From: DT-110 sp030148525
GTDB lineage: Bacteria > Bacteroidota > Bacteroidia > Chitinophagales > Saprospiraceae
Direction: 5' to 3'
NCBI GenBank assembly: GCA_965227445.1
Contig: OZ245751.1
Span: 434,001-498,000, forward strand
DNA length: 64,000 nucleotides
The notes under the pieces were generated by a model, which worked only from the letters and a program-made list of their open reading frames with translations, searched no databases and had not been told where the DNA came from. The translations under genes were made by a program, and so were the position numbers. Positions 7,241 through 15,414 of the stretch are shown here, piece by piece (position 1 is the first letter of the stretch; every line of letters starts with the position of its first letter).

Positions 7241-8611
7241 ATGCAAAAAGGCTGGCCATTACATACCAACCGTTGGGACATCCTGGGAAGTATCCTCTGG
7301 TTGGCGGTGATCGCTATGCTGGCCTTCGGTGCAGACCGGTCTGATTTCCACGTGTTTAGCCTTGGGGTTGGTGTGCTGTTTGCCGGTTATTTTTGGGTGC
7401 TGACCCGCCGTTCCGAGAGCTGGCCTTTTTACCTTGGTGTCGCGGTGTTGGCCAGGTTGATCCTGCTTTTTGCCGAGCCCTGGCTGTCGGATGATATTTT
7501 CCGCTTCATCTGGGATGGTCATCTATGGCAGGCGGGCATCAATCCATTTACGGCTTTGCCTTCCGCTTATGCTGAACAGGGGTTTTCTGTTCCCGGACTG
7601 AATGCGGAACTCTACGAGCAACTAAATTCGGCGGAGTACTTTACCATTTATCCCCCGATTCCTCAGGGTACCTTCTGGCTTAGCGTCTGGCTTTTTCCGG
7701 ATTCTATCCAGGGAGCCACCCTTGTGCAACGACTGGGTTTATTGGCGGCAGAGGTCGCTACCATTATCTGGCTGTTGCCAAAAACACTCCGACTGTGGGG
7801 CTTGTCTCCATCGCGCACCCTGCTTTACGCACTGAACCCATTGGTTATTCTGGAAATAGTCGGCAATATTCACCACGAAGGCTACGTGGTATTTTTTATG
7901 GTGTTGGCCCTTTATGGCTTTCGCCAAAAAAAGTGGATAGGCGGGGGACTGGCCCTGGCCGGAGCCGTATGTGCGAAATTATTGCCCCTGATGTTCGCCC
8001 CATTCCTCTGGCGGCGGGCTGGTTTTAAGAACGGGATGATCCTCTTTACGGCCATGGGACTAGCTATCCTGCTGGCTTTCTGGCCGCTCTATGACCCGGC
8101 TTTTTTTCATGGATTTCGCAACAGCATCGATTTATACTTCCGGCGCTTTGAATTCAATGCGAGCATTTTCTACATCATTCGCTGGATAGGTTTCGAATTG
8201 CGTGGATACGATATCATCCGCACCGTCGGGCCGGAACTCGCCAAGGTAGTATTGATCGCCATCCTTGCACTCGCAGCCCTGGAACGACGTCCGCGCTGGG
8301 CCAACCTGCCGGGCCGCATGTTGGCTGCCATTACCATTTACCTGGCTCTGGCGACTACGGTGCATCCCTGGTATTTGACACTGCCCATATTTTTATGCTG
8401 CTTCACCCGCTTCCGCTTTCCCGTGGTTTGGTCGGTGCTCATCATGGGGACCTACATCAATTACAGCTATCCCGAATACCGGGAGAATATGGCGGTGGTG
8501 GCGATAGAGTATGTCGTGGTTTACAGTGTATTGCTGTGGGAGATCGTGCGGCGATACCGCGGGAAGGAAAGTTGGCTGCTGCCGAAGGGTGAAACGCTCC
8601 CTGATTGCTGA
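7241..8611 (+). CDS. GT-C type polyprenyl-phosphate-dependent glycosyltransferase
   Basis: 456 residues with about ten to twelve hydrophobic helices. The first large loop carries SDDIFRFIWDGHLW (83-96), the acidic pair expected in GT-C (GT83/GT87/PMT-like) enzymes. It is followed by AGINPF, as seen in bacterial integral-membrane mannosyltransferases. PLVILEIVGNIHHEG and HPWYLTLP are also typical of this group. It would transfer a sugar from a polyprenyl-phosphate carrier on the periplasmic side. The neighbouring DPM1-like gene could make that donor. The gene ends 14 bp before the convergent AbiEii gene. Confidence 0.8.
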   Translation: MQKGWPLHTNRWDILGSILWLAVIAMLAFGADRSDFHVFSLGVGVLFAGYFWVLTRRSESWPFYLGVAVLARLILLFAEPWLSDDIFRFIWDGHLWQAGINPFTALPSAYAEQGFSVPGLNAELYEQLNSAEYFTIYPPIPQGTFWLSVWLFPDSIQGATLVQRLGLLAAEVATIIWLLPKTLRLWGLSPSRTLLYALNPLVILEIVGNIHHEGYVVFFMVLALYGFRQKKWIGGGLALAGAVCAKLLPLMFAPFLWRRAGFKNGMILFTAMGLAILLAFWPLYDPAFFHGFRNSIDLYFRRFEFNASIFYIIRWIGFELRGYDIIRTVGPELAKVVLIAILALAALERRPRWANLPGRMLAAITIYLALATTVHPWYLTLPIFLCCFTRFRFPVVWSVLIMGTYINYSYPEYRENMAVVAIEYVVVYSVLLWEIVRRYRGKESWLLPKGETLPDC

Positions 8612-8625
8612 CGAACAGTTTTATG

Positions 8626-9264
8626 TCACTCGGAGAAAAGTTTTTCGGGGTGTTTTACTGCCTGGGTTAGTCGTTCTTTTATATCGGTTACTTTTATCTT
8701 TTTTATCATATGAGGTGGGTCTATCTCTGGGTCCAGATCGTCGAAATAAGTCAGTGCTTTAAGGGGAATCATTTTATTGGAGTAGGAATATTTCGTTTCG
8801 TAGGCTTCTAAGAGTGCACTAAGTGGGTGCTCAGTTAATAAATAATGAATGTCTACAAAGTCCTTTAACCTTTGACCACTTCGTGCAATTGCATTCAATT
8901 TCATGGCTCCAATATCCAGCAAACCAAGGTATCTTACTGATTCAGCAAAATGTACAGGTTCTACCAATGGGTAATTGTGTGTTATGAAATCAACCTTAAT
9001 CCCCTGGATATTGCCCAGCAGAGTATGTTCGTGAAGTGCATTTAACTGAAAATCGTATTGCTCGGATAGGTATTTAACAAGATTTTCCTCATCAAAGCTA
9101 TCACCGGAAAACATATCCAGGTCAATGGAAAGTCGATGCCCCATTTGAAGGGCTAGTGCTGTTCCACCTACTAAATAGAACTGGTTCAATGTGGGATCAT
9201 TGCATATCCTCTTTAAGAGGTCCAGTGTTTTGGGTTGAATTATTGAAGAAGAGTTATGCAGCAT
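8626..9264 (-). CDS. AbiEii/AbiGii-type nucleotidyltransferase toxin
   Basis: 212 residues. FYLVGGTALALQMGHRLS followed by IDLDMF (about 28-52) is the nucleotidyltransferase signature of the AbiEii family: a GG/GS turn and, some 15 residues later, an Asp-x-Asp pair. A second conserved block is IGAMKLNAIARSGQRLKDFVDIHYL. AbiEii proteins are type IV toxins that modify tRNA or other targets and give abortive phage defence. The start overlaps the upstream DUF6922 gene by 11 bp, which suggests translational coupling. No AbiEi-type antitoxin is present, so the DUF6922 protein is the likely partner. Confidence 0.85.
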   Translation of the reverse strand: MLHNSSSIIQPKTLDLLKRICNDPTLNQFYLVGGTALALQMGHRLSIDLDMFSGDSFDEENLVKYLSEQYDFQLNALHEHTLLGNIQGIKVDFITHNYPLVEPVHFAESVRYLGLLDIGAMKLNAIARSGQRLKDFVDIHYLLTEHPLSALLEAYETKYSYSNKMIPLKALTYFDDLDPEIDPPHMIKKIKVTDIKERLTQAVKHPEKLFSE

Positions 9265-9496
9265 GGAGGAATTCAGAGTTTACAAAAATTTCCGTAAACC
9301 CTTTATCCTTATTAGAAAGTTGCTTACTGGTCCTAGCAACCTCCACTATTTCATCCTTTCCATATTCCTTCCAGATAAACTGCCAATCTGAAAGTTGCCC
9401 TCTTTCAATGACTCTTTCAATAACAATAAACCTTGACTTTTGAAAGTCAAAAGAGGATAGGTCATATTCCCACAATAATCCAGAAGACAGGGTCAT
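9254..9496 (-). CDS. DUF6922-type small protein, putative antitoxin
   Basis: 80 residues from the Met at 9496 (MTLSSGLLWEYDLSSFDF). The pattern LLWEYDxxxFDxQKSRxxVIERVIERGxxxDWxF is that of the DUF6922 family, which I know as a small gene placed directly before AbiEii-type genes in Bacteroidetes. The frame stays open to an ATG at 9550, but that codon lies in the loop of a perfect 14-bp terminator hairpin, so the internal Met is preferred. The 11-bp overlap with the toxin gene supports one operon. Antitoxin activity is inferred from context. Confidence 0.75.
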   Translation of the reverse strand: MTLSSGLLWEYDLSSFDFQKSRFIVIERVIERGQLSDWQFIWKEYGKDEIVEVARTSKQLSNKDKGFTEIFVNSEFLHAA

Positions 9497-9523
9497 AGAA
9501 ATAAAATGACAATTAATTACGCA

Positions 9524-9567
9524 TAATAAAAACAAGCCGGAAAAGGACATAGTTCCTTTTCCGGCTT
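9524..9567 (-). terminator. intrinsic terminator between rhodanese and the toxin-antitoxin pair
   Basis: AAGCCGGAAAAGGA (9534-9547) pairs perfectly with TCCTTTTCCGGCTT (9554-9567) around a 6-nt loop. On the minus strand the hairpin is followed by GTTTTTATT. It would end the rhodanese transcript and separate it from the DUF6922/AbiEii pair. Confidence 0.85.
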
Positions 9568-9654
9568 TGAAAATATACCGCCTACTAAAAGGTTCGCCAT
9601 CCCAGCAAGAAGTACAGCGAAACTAAACCCATTCGTGGTAGGTATGGATATATC

Positions 9655-9963
9655 CTATTTGCTACCCAACGCCTTGACCACCTGCTGCCAGGGGCCGCCA
9701 TTAACGGCCTCAAAACCAGCCTGGTTCAGTTGCCGGGCGGCCATACCGCTTCGGTTACCGGAGCGGCAACAGGTAATAACGGGGCGTGATTTATCCAGCT
9801 TCCGGAGGTTAGCTCCCAACGATTGCAATGGGATATTTACAGAGCCTTTTGCGTGCCCCTGGGCAAACTCCCCGGGAGTGCGTACGTCGATTATCTGAGC
9901 CTTGCGATCCAGGTATTCCGTCAGATCGGGCCCGCTAAACATATTGGTTAAAAAAGATAGCAT
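9655..9963 (-). CDS. rhodanese-like sulfurtransferase
   Basis: 102 residues, a single rhodanese domain of the GlpE/PspE size. IIDVRTPGEFAQGHAKGSVNIPL (about 24-46) is the family entry motif. The active-site loop CCRSGNRS follows ITCC, with the second Cys in the catalytic CxxGxR position. GGPWQQV near the end is typical. It would carry persulfide sulfur in the cytoplasm. It stands alone, starting 67 bp before the ABC transporter stop on the same strand, and is followed by a strong terminator. Confidence 0.92.
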   Translation of the reverse strand: MLSFLTNMFSGPDLTEYLDRKAQIIDVRTPGEFAQGHAKGSVNIPLQSLGANLRKLDKSRPVITCCRSGNRSGMAARQLNQAGFEAVNGGPWQQVVKALGSK

Positions 9964-10030
9964 GTGTTCTGTTTTTTACCGCAAGGTAGTGCCAAAAACA
10001 GTCCCTTTCCGTGATGCCTGTCACGGAACC

Positions 10031-11848
10031 CTATTGGTATCCCTGCGCCTGCAGTTGAAACAGCCCGGCGTACTTACCCCCTTTGTCCAGCAATTCCTGA
10101 TGGGTCCCCAGCTCTAATAATTGCCCATTCTCCAGAAAGAGGATCCGGTCGGCCATGCGCACTGTCGAAAAGCGGTGGGAGATGAGGACGGCACTTTTTC
10201 CTTCAATCAGCTCGGAAAAGCGAAGAAACACCTCGTGTTCTGCCCGGGCGTCGAGGGCGGCGGTTGGCTCGTCCAGGATCAGTAACTGTGCATCCCGCAT
10301 ATAGGCCCGGCCCAGGGCGATCTTTTGCCACTGCCCGCCCGAGAGGTCCACACCGTCTTTGAATCGCTTACCCAGAAATTGCTCGTATCGCTCGGGGAGC
10401 TCATCTATCACTTCGTTGGCCATGCTTTTTTGGGCGGAAGCCTCGATCAGATCGAGATTGGCCAGCTGGTCAATATTCCCTACCGCCAGGTTTTCTTTTG
10501 CCTTGAGCTGGAAGCGGATATAGTCTTGAAAGATGATCCCGATATTACGCCGCAGGCTTTCCAGGTTGATGGTGCGCAGGTCGACCCCATCGATGAGAAT
10601 ACGACCTTCACTGGGATCGTACAGGCGTGCCAGTAATTTTACCAGGGTGGTTTTTCCGGCTCCGTTCTCGCCTACCAGGGCTAGCTTTTCCCCTGGCTGT
10701 AGCTGGAACGACAGGTTGCGAATTGCCCATTTATCGGTGCCGGGATAGCGGAAGCCCACATTCTCGAAGGTGAAACCCCGTTGTACGGTGTCGGGGAAGG
10801 GTACACTGTCGGATTCGGTTTTAATGGAGGGCTCCAGTTTCAGGAAATCAAAAAGATCCTGCAGATAGAGGGCACTTTCGGTTATCCGTGAAAAACGATT
10901 CATGATGGATTGCAGCATGCCGCGCATGCGTGCGAACGAACCGGTCAGGAAAGTCAGTGTACCCAGGGTGATAGCCCCGGAAATTGTTTGCAGGGCGATT
11001 ACCACGTAAGCCCCGTAATAGGCGAGGGTGCCGAGGGCGGATAAGAGTACGCCCCATCCGGCTCGCTGCACGGCAATTTTTCGATTGGCGAGATAGTACT
11101 TATGGGAGAGCTCGGCAAACCGGTTTGCCAGAAAATCGGACAGGTTGAAGATCTTGACTTCCTTTGCGGTGGTATCGCTGGCCCCGATGTACCGCAGGTA
11201 ATCGAGTTCGCGCCGCTCGGGGGTCCAGGAACGGGTCAGGGAATAGGAACGCTGGTTGAAGTGGCTTTCGCCCAAAAAAGAGGGTATCACGGCAATGACC
11301 AGGATCAGGATCAGCCAGGGATTGAAGGCAATCAGGCCCGCACCAAGCGTAAGCACCGTGATAAACTCCTGTAGTTGCTGCAGTACTTGCGACATCAGGG
11401 CCGTCCGGCTGGATGTCTGCCGACGGGCCCGTTCCAGCTTATCGTAGAATTCCGGATTCTCAAACTGGTACATATCGAGGCGCGCAGCGTGCTGAATGAT
11501 CTCTACCGATGTCTGGTTAGAAAACAGGTCACCCAGCAAAATGTCGACCAGCGTAATCCCGCGATTAATGACATCGGAGATAATGGCCAGGCCCAGTTCG
11601 GCCCCTAGCAGCCACCACAAATAGGTAGGGTCGGGCTCGGAGGCTTCGATGAGTAAGACGATCTCATCAATGATCAACTTCCCGACGTAGAGCATTGCCA
11701 ACGGGATGACCGACTTGACGAGCCGCAATACAAGATTGATGAGGGTAAACCGGCGGGATGTCTGCCAGATTAGCGTAAAAAAGCGCGGTAAATTGCGGAG
11801 CGCGGAAAATTGCTCCTTAAAGTTTCTGGTTTCGTTGTTCTTGGCCAT
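10031..11848 (-). CDS. ABC exporter, fused permease and ATPase
   Basis: 605 residues. The N-terminal half (about 30-320) holds the membrane domain of a type IV (exporter-fold) ABC transporter, including LIIDEIV and the coupling-helix region FENPEFYDKLERA. The ATPase domain shows Walker A GENGAGKTT (393-401), the Q-loop IIFQDY, the signature DLSGGQ (501-506), Walker B LLILDEP (522-528) and the H-loop ISHR. As a half-transporter it should work as a homodimer in the inner membrane. Substrate is unknown; drugs, peptides or lipids are all possible. Nothing in the neighbours fixes its role. Confidence 0.9.
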   Translation of the reverse strand: MAKNNETRNFKEQFSALRNLPRFFTLIWQTSRRFTLINLVLRLVKSVIPLAMLYVGKLIIDEIVLLIEASEPDPTYLWWLLGAELGLAIISDVINRGITLVDILLGDLFSNQTSVEIIQHAARLDMYQFENPEFYDKLERARRQTSSRTALMSQVLQQLQEFITVLTLGAGLIAFNPWLILILVIAVIPSFLGESHFNQRSYSLTRSWTPERRELDYLRYIGASDTTAKEVKIFNLSDFLANRFAELSHKYYLANRKIAVQRAGWGVLLSALGTLAYYGAYVVIALQTISGAITLGTLTFLTGSFARMRGMLQSIMNRFSRITESALYLQDLFDFLKLEPSIKTESDSVPFPDTVQRGFTFENVGFRYPGTDKWAIRNLSFQLQPGEKLALVGENGAGKTTLVKLLARLYDPSEGRILIDGVDLRTINLESLRRNIGIIFQDYIRFQLKAKENLAVGNIDQLANLDLIEASAQKSMANEVIDELPERYEQFLGKRFKDGVDLSGGQWQKIALGRAYMRDAQLLILDEPTAALDARAEHEVFLRFSELIEGKSAVLISHRFSTVRMADRILFLENGQLLELGTHQELLDKGGKYAGLFQLQAQGYQ

Positions 11849-12166
11849 AAATTATGCTCTATAAACAGCATTATTCCGCAGGTGGTTGCCTTCCATCCGC
11901 TCGGATGCCTGTCTGACAACTATTCAGCCGGATGGTAGTTATCGTTTTCGGTACATTTTTGCCGTAAGGCACACTACTAGACATTTTCATATTCGGGGTT
12001 CGGCTTACGCTCACCCCTTTTACTGATAATCAAGGACTTTAAGCCCACTGAGCGATAGTCGAAGTGAGCGATAGTCGAAGTGAGCGATAGTCGAAGTGGG
12101 CACTAAAAAAGTTTTGTCTAGTAGTATAGCCGTAAGGCACAGTAAATTAGCAAACAAGCATTCACT
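11849..12166. other. intergenic region with short repeats
   Basis: This divergent spacer lies between the ABC exporter and the helicase. It holds two GCCGTAAGGC mini-hairpins (11961-11970, 12129-12138), the 16-bp tandem repeat at 12043-12101 and a possible TAAATTAG promoter box (12142-12149) for the helicase. I see no gene. Confidence 0.5.
12043..12101. repeat. three 16-bp tandem copies bounded by an inverted repeat
   Basis: Three perfect copies of GAGCGATAGTCGAAGT occupy 12050-12097. They are bounded by GCCCACT (12043-12049) and AGTGGGC (12095-12101), which are complementary. A single-copy version of this unit would be a simple hairpin, so the tandem copies look like expansion of the loop. 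Confidence 0.85.
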
Positions 12167-14068
12167 ATGGCAAAAGGCCTGGAGGAATTTCGGGAATTAA
12201 AGGATTGGCTACTCCTGGAAAAAGAAGCTGATCTGGAGCAGTACAAAGAAAAAATTGAGCGGCTGCCCCTGGAAAAACGCAAAGAAGAAGGGGTGGCCTG
12301 GTATCCGCTGCAACTCCTGAAGCAAGGGTACACCATCGGTGAACGGGCCTTCGTAACGGTAGAACGCACGACTCAATTAAACGAAAAGCACCAGTTTCGG
12401 GCCGGAAAGACCGTGCGTTTATTCTCCAACCAACCCGCGGTTAATAGGGGAGAGGCGAATGGCGTAGTCTATTTCGTCGATAAAAACAGGATGAAGATCA
12501 TTCTGAACGGCAAGGACCTGCCCGAGTGGATTGGCCTGGGAATGATCGGGGTTGATCTCCTGTTCGACGAACGCACCTATCTGGTGATGGAGCGTACCCT
12601 CGATCAGGTGATGGAGGCCGGCAAAGGACGTCTGGCTGAACTTCGCTCCATTTTTCTGGGCAAACAGGAAGCATTGTTTGCTCCTAACGAACACCCCATC
12701 CAATTACCTCAACTCAACGAATCCCAAAACGAGGCAGTCAATACCATTCTGCAGGCCAGGGACGTAAGTATTGTGCACGGGCCTCCCGGTACGGGAAAAA
12801 CGACCACCGTGGTTCAGGCGGTAAAAAAACTCTGTGCGCAGGAGCAAACGGTTTTGGTCACCGCTCCCAGCAATACCGCCGTGGACCTGCTGACGGAGCG
12901 GCTCAGCCAACAGGGATTGAATGTAGTCCGCATCGGCAATATATCCCGCGTAGATGAGGAGATCCTTTCCCATACCCTCGATGTCCGTATGGCGGAGCAT
13001 CCGGAGAGCAAGAATATCCGGAAGGTAAAGATCGAGGCCGCCGAAGCCCGGAAGCAGGCTCGCAAATACCGGCGACGATTCGGTAGGGAAGAATACCAGG
13101 AGCGGCGGATGCTCTTTCAGGAGGCTAAAGAACTCATGTCATGGGCCAATCAACTGGAAGACCGGCTGATCGACCAGATACTCGACGGGGCCCAGGTGAT
13201 CACCTGCACCCTGATCGGTGCGGCCGACAAAGTACTGGACCGCCGGAAATTCCGTACCGTAGTGATCGATGAAGCTGCCCAGGCATTGGAACCGGCAACC
13301 TGGGTACCCATCCTCAAGGCTTCCAAAGTAGTGCTGACTGGTGATCCGTTTCAACTGCCTCCTACCGTAAAGTCACGCAAAGCCGCCAAAGCGGGGCTGG
13401 CCATAACCCTGATCGAAAAGTCGCTCGACCGGTTGACGGGCGTACAGCTTTTGCGAACGCAATACCGGATGAACAACGAGATCATGGCCTTTTCGAACGA
13501 GTGGTTTTACGATGGGTTGCTCCGGGCCGATGATTCCGTGGCCAACCAGCGGCTGGCCATCGCTCAGAACGACCCGGTCGTATTCGTGGATACTGCGGGT
13601 TGCGGTTTCGAAGAGAAAGTACATCCCGCCTATCGTAGCCGCTACAATCCCGAGGAAGCACAGATCCTCTTCGAACACCTGTACCAGCTGGTGGACTACC
13701 ACTTGGGGCTGGAGTATCCCTCCATTGCCCTGATCTCCCCCTACCGCGAGCAAGTGATCTACCTGGAAGACAAGGTCCAGGAAGATCCCCGCTTACAGGA
13801 TATGCCCATTACGGTCAATACCATCGACGGCTTTCAGGGGCAGGAGCGGGATGTGGTGTACATCTCCCTGGTCCGTTGTAATGCCAAAGGGGAGATCGGC
13901 TTCCTGAAAGACTACCGCCGCATGAACGTAGCTATGACCCGGGCCCGCAAGCAGCTCATCATCCTGGGCGACAGTGCCACCATCGGGCAGGATCCATTTT
14001 ATCAGAAACTCCTGGAGTATTGTGAGGCTTCGGGGAGTTACCGGACGGCCTGGGAGTTTATGCTATAG
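12167..14068 (+). CDS. SF1B helicase, Upf1/IGHMBP2-like
   Basis: 633 residues. An N-terminal domain (1-190) with a beta-barrel-like segment precedes a superfamily 1 helicase core: GPPGTGKTT (205-213, motif I), VVIDEAAQALEP (about 365-376, motif II, DEAA), GDPFQLPPT (motif III), QYRMN (432-436, motif IV), DGFQGQERDVV (554-564, motif V) and VAMTRARKQL (588-597, motif VI). The DEAA box and QYRMN place it with the Upf1-like branch (IGHMBP2/SMUBP-2), 5'-3' DNA/RNA helicases. Length fits bacterial members. The gene is alone between two repeat-bearing spacers; its cellular task is unknown. Confidence 0.9.
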   Translation: MAKGLEEFRELKDWLLLEKEADLEQYKEKIERLPLEKRKEEGVAWYPLQLLKQGYTIGERAFVTVERTTQLNEKHQFRAGKTVRLFSNQPAVNRGEANGVVYFVDKNRMKIILNGKDLPEWIGLGMIGVDLLFDERTYLVMERTLDQVMEAGKGRLAELRSIFLGKQEALFAPNEHPIQLPQLNESQNEAVNTILQARDVSIVHGPPGTGKTTTVVQAVKKLCAQEQTVLVTAPSNTAVDLLTERLSQQGLNVVRIGNISRVDEEILSHTLDVRMAEHPESKNIRKVKIEAAEARKQARKYRRRFGREEYQERRMLFQEAKELMSWANQLEDRLIDQILDGAQVITCTLIGAADKVLDRRKFRTVVIDEAAQALEPATWVPILKASKVVLTGDPFQLPPTVKSRKAAKAGLAITLIEKSLDRLTGVQLLRTQYRMNNEIMAFSNEWFYDGLLRADDSVANQRLAIAQNDPVVFVDTAGCGFEEKVHPAYRSRYNPEEAQILFEHLYQLVDYHLGLEYPSIALISPYREQVIYLEDKVQEDPRLQDMPITVNTIDGFQGQERDVVYISLVRCNAKGEIGFLKDYRRMNVAMTRARKQLIILGDSATIGQDPFYQKLLEYCEASGSYRTAWEFML

Positions 14069-14367
14069 GTGCGCGATCCTCTGGATCGCGCTGATGTTCA
14101 CAGATTAAAGGATTACGTTAGTTATCGCGATCCAGTAGTGCGGCGGATCAAGATTGTTTATTCACCGAAGAAAATACATTCTTATATTCCGTACCTAACG
14201 GCACGGTTTACTTTATCCGTTTTTAATTTCTACCCATATTTGGTCCCTAACGGGACCCCTTCAGGAGCCCCTTTAGGGGTATAATATGGGTAGAAACTAG
14301 AGGATCCTGCTGATGTTCACAGATCAAAGGATTACGTTAGTTATCGCGATCGGGAGGATCGCGCACC
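14068..14367. mobile_element. MITE-like nested inverted-repeat element
   Basis: The element is bounded by GGTGCGCGATCCT (14068-14080) and its exact reverse complement (14355-14367). Inside, a 43-bp sequence starting GCTGATGTTCACAG occurs twice in direct orientation with one mismatch (14090-14132, 14309-14351). A second inverted pair, TTTCTACCCATATT (14227-14240) and AATATGGGTAGAAA (14283-14296), encloses the hairpin GGTCCC-TAAC-GGGACC (14242-14257) and a CCCCTTTAGGGG-like stretch. No credible protein is encoded. The left end overlaps the last base of the helicase stop codon. Confidence 0.7.
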
Positions 14368-14368
14368 A

Positions 14369-14406
14369 AAAAGACCCGAAGCACTCGTAAGCACTCCGGG
14401 TCTTTT
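14369..14406. terminator. bidirectional terminator downstream of gldN
   Basis: AAAAGACCCG (14369-14378) pairs with CGGGTCTTTT (14397-14406), with runs of T on both strands. It lies 56 bp beyond the gldN stop, so it probably ends the gldLMN transcript. It could also stop read-through from the helicase. A small GCCCGTAAGGGC hairpin (14426-14437) lies between it and gldN. Confidence 0.75.
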
Positions 14407-14461
14407 CTCTTGATTCTAGCAGCGAGCCCGTAAGGGCAAGCGATCTAAAGTCTTTGAAAGA

Positions 14462-15325
14462 TCAATAAGACCAGAGATCGTGTTCAAAGTTGAAGATCTC
14501 TGCTTTGATCCGCTCTGCCTGCATGAGCAGTTCGCGGCCCGTGTATTCGTCTTGCAGACGGAGGTCTTTCACGTTGGACTCTTTGAAGATGTAGCTGGAG
14601 AAATAGCGCATCTCCAGTAGGTCTTCCCAGGTCATCGGGCTGGCGTCGTTGTAGGGGCTGAATACCCTTTCGCGGGCCAGGTAGTGACGTGCTTCGGGGT
14701 AATAGATCCAGAACATAGCGCGCTCGCCAATGAGGTCACCGTTGTCGGCGCGGACCGGAACGACCGGAGCGATACCGAGGATGCGCACCTGCATGGATGA
14801 GGACTCTTTGTCGAAGAACCAGATCTCCTTAACGCGGTAGCGTTTGATGTCTGCGGGGTTGATATCGTTGCGAATTACCTCCAGGCGAGTTTCGTAAGTC
14901 TCGGGGTCGGTAATTTCGATGGTATCCTGGTCGAAGAGTACGTTATTCAACTCGTTGGTATCGAGTTGCATCTGGAATTTTTCATCCTGAAATACGCGCA
15001 TGGGGTTTTCATCCGCTTTGGCTGCATCGATCAGGATGTTGATGAAAGGACGTTCGGGATAGCCGAAAGGCAGGTTCATTTTTTCCCGGATGTCAATAAT
15101 GCGCCAGATGCGCTTTTTCCAGAAGATATCCGCTTCGCGGAGTGATTCGTAGGGGATGACCCTTTTGCTGATGGTGGTAGTGGGCTCGACGATGTCATCG
15201 AGGGGTGGTTGAACCAGCGGTTCGCCCGATTCCGTCATGATGTTTCGCGGAACTTGTGCTACCACGGATCCGGCGAAGAAGACCAACACTACGGCCAGAC
15301 CCAGGAGTTTTCCTATTGCGTTCAT
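14462..15325 (-). CDS. gldN: type IX secretion / gliding protein GldN
   Basis: 287 residues from the Met at 15325, chosen because it starts a signal peptide (MNAIGKLLGLAVVLVFF, ending VVAQ). The frame is open 22 codons further upstream without such a signal. The body contains YESLREADIFWKKRIWRIIDIREKMNLPF and ERAMFWIYYPEARHYLAR, which match the GldN/PorN family. GldN is a periplasmic protein that forms the T9SS ring complex with the lipoprotein GldK. It is the last gene of the gldL-gldM-gldN run, 89 bp after gldM, and is followed by a strong terminator. Confidence 0.93.
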   Translation of the reverse strand: MNAIGKLLGLAVVLVFFAGSVVAQVPRNIMTESGEPLVQPPLDDIVEPTTTISKRVIPYESLREADIFWKKRIWRIIDIREKMNLPFGYPERPFINILIDAAKADENPMRVFQDEKFQMQLDTNELNNVLFDQDTIEITDPETYETRLEVIRNDINPADIKRYRVKEIWFFDKESSSMQVRILGIAPVVPVRADNGDLIGERAMFWIYYPEARHYLARERVFSPYNDASPMTWEDLLEMRYFSSYIFKESNVKDLRLQDEYTGRELLMQAERIKAEIFNFEHDLWSY

Positions 15326-15414
15326 GCTTGTGCTATTTTTTGCAGCCAAAATAAGAATAGTGCACCAGTCTAACGAGCAGAACTGGTGCACTATTACATA
15401 TCAGGCGATAATTT

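Noticed and set aside
14069..14284. Small open frame in the nested repeat element after the helicase
   Set aside because: It consists of inverted-repeat sequence and has no start context or family pattern.
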